Part shown: piece by piece, positions 5,726 to 8,099 of the stretch
Numbering within the stretch: position 1 is the stretch's first letter
How the letters are laid out: every line of letters begins with the position of its first letter
Source of the DNA: DASRCB01 sp035653295
GTDB taxonomy: Bacteria > Acidobacteriota > Terriglobia > Bryobacterales > Bryobacteraceae
Reading direction: 5' to 3'
Length of the DNA: 8,099 nucleotides
NCBI GenBank assembly: GCA_035653295.1
Contig: DASRCB010000035.1
Coordinates: 1 to 8,099, forward strand
Notes under the pieces: model-generated
Told to the model about the DNA's origin: nothing
Databases searched by the model: none
Seen by the model: the letters and a program-made list of their open reading frames with translations, nothing else
Position numbers and translations under genes: made by a program

Positions 5726-7804
5726 CTACGGTAGCAGCACGAGCGGCGCGCGAGAGAAGGCGAACTTCTTTCCGATCTGGTCCACCACGTTCACTTGGCA
5801 GACGTAGCGGCCCGGCGGGAGTTTCGCCAGGGGCATCTGGAACTGGATGGGCAGGGTGCCGGCCCGCTTCGGGGCCGTGTCGTCGAGTCGCACGGAAGGC
5901 GTCTCGAAGGCCTTCACCTTCCCGCGATAGAAGCTCACGGAGGCAACGACATTCGGCTTCTTCAACTCAGGCCGGACGGTCGGATCGTAAGCCTCGAGGT
6001 AGACGTAAAGGTTCTGGTCCTTGCGGAAGACCCGGGTGACGCTGGGGATGAGCTTGCGGCCGCCGTCCACAAGCGGGTTGGCGGCATCGGCTTTCTTCTG
6101 ATTGCCCGCCGCGCCGACAGCCGCCTGGAGCGCTTCCCGCTGGTTGCTCCAGACCACGGAGCTGACGTGGAGGTAATCGCTGCGCGCGGTCAGATCGGGG
6201 ACGGTGAACTTCGTCTCGAAGGTTCCCATCTTCCCTGTCCGATTCTCGCGGGCGAGGAACTTAAGGTCGTAGTTGCCTGGAGGGAGGGTGAAACCGGTGT
6301 CGTATTCGAAGTTACGGCGCGCCAGCTGCGCCTGGTTGTTTGGATCGATTTTGACTCGAATGCCGTCGCGCACGGTGCTGACGTGCTGGCCCTTGCCGTC
6401 GAGGACCTCGCCAATGAAGTCGAACTCGGTGACTTCGTTGCTGCCCTTTTTGCCCAGCTCCACGGACGAGCCAGGTATCTTGACGGCGACGGGAACGAAG
6501 TATTCCTTCGGATTCAGGCGGAAGTAGTTCACCTCGAGAGCCAGCGGCAGTTCGGTAACAGGGTCACCGAGCATGAGAGCCTGCTGGAGTTGCTCCTCCT
6601 TATCGGCGGAGCTGAACTTGCCGAACGACTTCGGCGCGAAGTAACCCTGGCGGTAATCGAGCTTCGCCTGCACACCGGGGGTCAGCTTCACCTGGATGTG
6701 CCGATAGCGGCCATCCTGGGCTGGATTGGTGCTGTAGTAACCGAGGATGTAGTAGCTGCGGATCGCGTCCTGAGCCTGGGTAATGCCGCGGGTGAGATCG
6801 TTATTGTCGAGCAGGGCTTTACCGCCGGTGTCCGAAGCGAGAGTGACCAGCGTCTCCTGCGCGTCCATCAGGTTATTGCGCTGGGTGGTTACGGCCGACC
6901 CGTTGAACATGCCGGCGCCGCGCGAGGCGGCCTGGCTGGCGTCGCCGCCGGGGACCAGCGCGATCAGTCCGTGGGCGTCGATCGGGTAAAACGAGATGTT
7001 CGCCTTGATCGCTGCGTTGACCGTCGACCGCAGCTGCGACTGGTTCTCGACGCCGGTCTTGTTGATGCCGCCGGAAAAGTAAACCAGCGCCTTCTTCTGC
7101 GGCAATGCGGCGAGCAGCTTCGATGCTGTCTCCAGCGCCGCGAGCTTCTCGTCGGTGTTGAAGATGTTGAACTCGGTTTCGTCGGCGACGAAGGCCGCGC
7201 CGGTGTCGGCCCCGCTGGTGTCATCGCCGGTGTCGGCGATCGCGGCGCGGTCGCTGTTGTCGCCCAGCGCAAGGCCGCGGATGTCGGCGGCGAGTAAATC
7301 GCGGTCGGCGGTGAAGTCCTGGAGGATTTTGACTTCGTTCGAGTAAGTCATGATCGCGACCAGGTCGGATTTGGTCATCTGCTTACTCACGAACTCCAGC
7401 GCCGATTTGCGCGCCCGAGCCTGCTCCGGCGGCTGCATGGAGGAGAGGTCGAAGAAAAAGATGATCAGCCGGCGGTCCTGATACCGCAGCATGTCGTTCT
7501 TCGGAGCAGTGGTCAGCGATTGCACCGCCTGCGGCCGCTCGGGGGTGCGCGGCGCGAAGGCCGGTTCCTCGGGAAGCGGCTCGTCGCTGAGTTTCTGGTA
7601 TTCGAAGACGGAGACCTTTTGCGGCTTGCCGTCTTCAAGAACGGTGAAGTCTTCTTTCTTGAGGCCGGGCATCTCGTGCCCGGAGCGATCGCGAACGAAC
7701 ACGTCGACGACCACGAGGTTGCTGGTAGCCCGGAAGGTGATGTCGTCCTGGGCAGCTATGGGAATGAGGGAAGAGATGAGGCTGAAGATGAGCGAACGAC
7801 GCAT
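5726..7804 (-). CDS. Exported VWFA-like domain protein of the acidobacterial type
   Basis: This is a 692-residue secreted protein of the VWFA-related type that is very common in Acidobacteriota (TIGR03436-like). Residues 1-19 are a signal peptide ending in PIAAQ. An N-terminal strand-rich segment with LVVVDVFVRDRSGHEMPGL and FTVLEDGKPQ (30-62) precedes the VWFA core (about 112-355). The first metal-site motif is FFFDLSSM (116-123), so DxSxS is altered at its last Ser. The usual LTDG is replaced by YFSGG (242-246), which lacks the Asp. An acidic loop rich in Asp (181-211) is inserted in the core. The C-terminus (about 420-692) has two Ig-like units, each ending in a LPPGxY strand (507-512 and 662-667). 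It probably mediates binding at the cell surface or periplasm; no ligand can be inferred. GAGG lies 13 nt before the ATG. It follows the receptor gene by 1 nt. Confidence 0.93.
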   Translation of the reverse strand: MRRSLIFSLISSLIPIAAQDDITFRATSNLVVVDVFVRDRSGHEMPGLKKEDFTVLEDGKPQKVSVFEYQKLSDEPLPEEPAFAPRTPERPQAVQSLTTAPKNDMLRYQDRRLIIFFFDLSSMQPPEQARARKSALEFVSKQMTKSDLVAIMTYSNEVKILQDFTADRDLLAADIRGLALGDNSDRAAIADTGDDTSGADTGAAFVADETEFNIFNTDEKLAALETASKLLAALPQKKALVYFSGGINKTGVENQSQLRSTVNAAIKANISFYPIDAHGLIALVPGGDASQAASRGAGMFNGSAVTTQRNNLMDAQETLVTLASDTGGKALLDNNDLTRGITQAQDAIRSYYILGYYSTNPAQDGRYRHIQVKLTPGVQAKLDYRQGYFAPKSFGKFSSADKEEQLQQALMLGDPVTELPLALEVNYFRLNPKEYFVPVAVKIPGSSVELGKKGSNEVTEFDFIGEVLDGKGQHVSTVRDGIRVKIDPNNQAQLARRNFEYDTGFTLPPGNYDLKFLARENRTGKMGTFETKFTVPDLTARSDYLHVSSVVWSNQREALQAAVGAAGNQKKADAANPLVDGGRKLIPSVTRVFRKDQNLYVYLEAYDPTVRPELKKPNVVASVSFYRGKVKAFETPSVRLDDTAPKRAGTLPIQFQMPLAKLPPGRYVCQVNVVDQIGKKFAFSRAPLVLLP

Positions 7805-7805
7805 G

Positions 7806-8099
7806 TTAGAAGCGGAACCTCACCGTACCGGTCACCGTTCGCATCGCGGCTGCCGACGTGGGGAGACCGTAGTTAGTCGCGTTCACCACCGTACCGATGC
7901 CCGTGTAGCTCACGGTATTGCTGAAGTTCCTCGCATCGACGCGAAACTCCAGGCGGCGGCGTTCGCCCAGGGAGAAGTAACGGGCCAGCGAAAGGTTAGG
8001 CGAGAACAGAGATGGGCCTGGAATCGTGTTTCGGCCCGCGTCGCCGAACAACCCCGGCGGCGGCGGCGCGAACGCGGCGGTATTGAAGAAGGCGCCGCC
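7806..8099 (-). CDS. Oar-like TonB-dependent outer-membrane protein, C-terminal 97 residues
   Basis: Only the last 97 codons are in the window; the frame is open to base 8099. The segment NTAAFAPPPPGLFGDAGRN-TIPGP, then LSLARYFSLGERRRLEFRVDARNFSN, is the typical end of the large acidobacterial proteins that combine a carboxypeptidase-regulatory-like domain with a TonB-receptor barrel (Oar-like). The alternating strands and the terminal phenylalanine (VRFRF) match the C-terminal signal used by the Bam machinery to insert outer-membrane barrels. The usual role would be transport or adhesion at the outer membrane; the ligand is unknown. The stop TAA is separated from the VWFA start by a single base, so the two genes are almost surely co-transcribed and probably translationally coupled. 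Confidence 0.88.
   Translation of the reverse strand, partial: GGAFFNTAAFAPPPPGLFGDAGRNTIPGPSLFSPNLSLARYFSLGERRRLEFRVDARNFSNTVSYTGIGTVVNATNYGLPTSAAAMRTVTGTVRFRF

Noticed and set aside
5795..7297. Plus-strand open frame of 500 codons
   Set aside because: It is long but is antisense to the VWFA gene. Its composition (rich in Val, Leu, Arg, Gly, Asp) is what results from reversing GC-rich codons, and it has no motif or start signal.

Overview
The window is GC-rich (about three-fifths G+C by eye) and densely coded on both strands. Several hallmarks point to an Acidobacteriota genome, most likely of the Solibacter/Bryobacter group. These are a secreted VWFA-like protein of the kind that is abundant in that phylum, placed directly behind the C-terminus of an Oar-like TonB-dependent outer-membrane protein; a small protein of the 'NGARSHGPKTPxGK' type; and a secreted M28 peptidase. 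The taxonomic call is inference from family content; there is no rRNA or marker gene here.

Layout. Positions 1-540 (minus) hold the N-terminal 180 residues of a secreted zinc aminopeptidase of family M28, with a good promoter at 573-601. Positions 541-821 are non-coding and carry three consecutive inverted repeats (622-645, 659-679, 683-719). Positions 822-1307 (plus) encode a 161-residue orphan protein. Its 3' side runs into a low-complexity spacer with degenerate heptamer repeats (1401-1489). Positions 1506-2468 (minus) encode a response-regulator diguanylate cyclase with intact phosphorylation, catalytic and product-inhibition sites. After a divergent intergenic region, three plus-strand genes form a tight operon: a class I glutamine amidotransferase (2606-3292), an inositol-monophosphatase/HisN-type phosphatase (3298-4065) and a uronate-isomerase-like metal enzyme (4062-5252), with a 5-nt gap and a 4-nt ATGA overlap. 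A minus-strand operon converges on it and overlaps it by 17 nt. Reading in its direction of transcription, that operon holds the TonB-dependent receptor C-terminus (8099-7806), a VWFA-domain protein (7804-5726) and a GNAT acetyltransferase (5721-5236), with gaps of 1 and 4 nt.

How it may work together. The plus-strand operon looks metabolic (sugar phosphate or uronate chemistry), but the shared substrate cannot be deduced. The minus-strand operon joins an outer-membrane barrel and an exported VWFA/Ig-like protein, which suggests a cell-surface role. The diguanylate cyclase stands alone and would feed c-di-GMP signalling. I see no phage, insertion sequence, CRISPR array, tRNA or rRNA. The most unexplained part is 620-1490: the orphan small gene bracketed by stem-loops on one side and heptamer repeats on the other.
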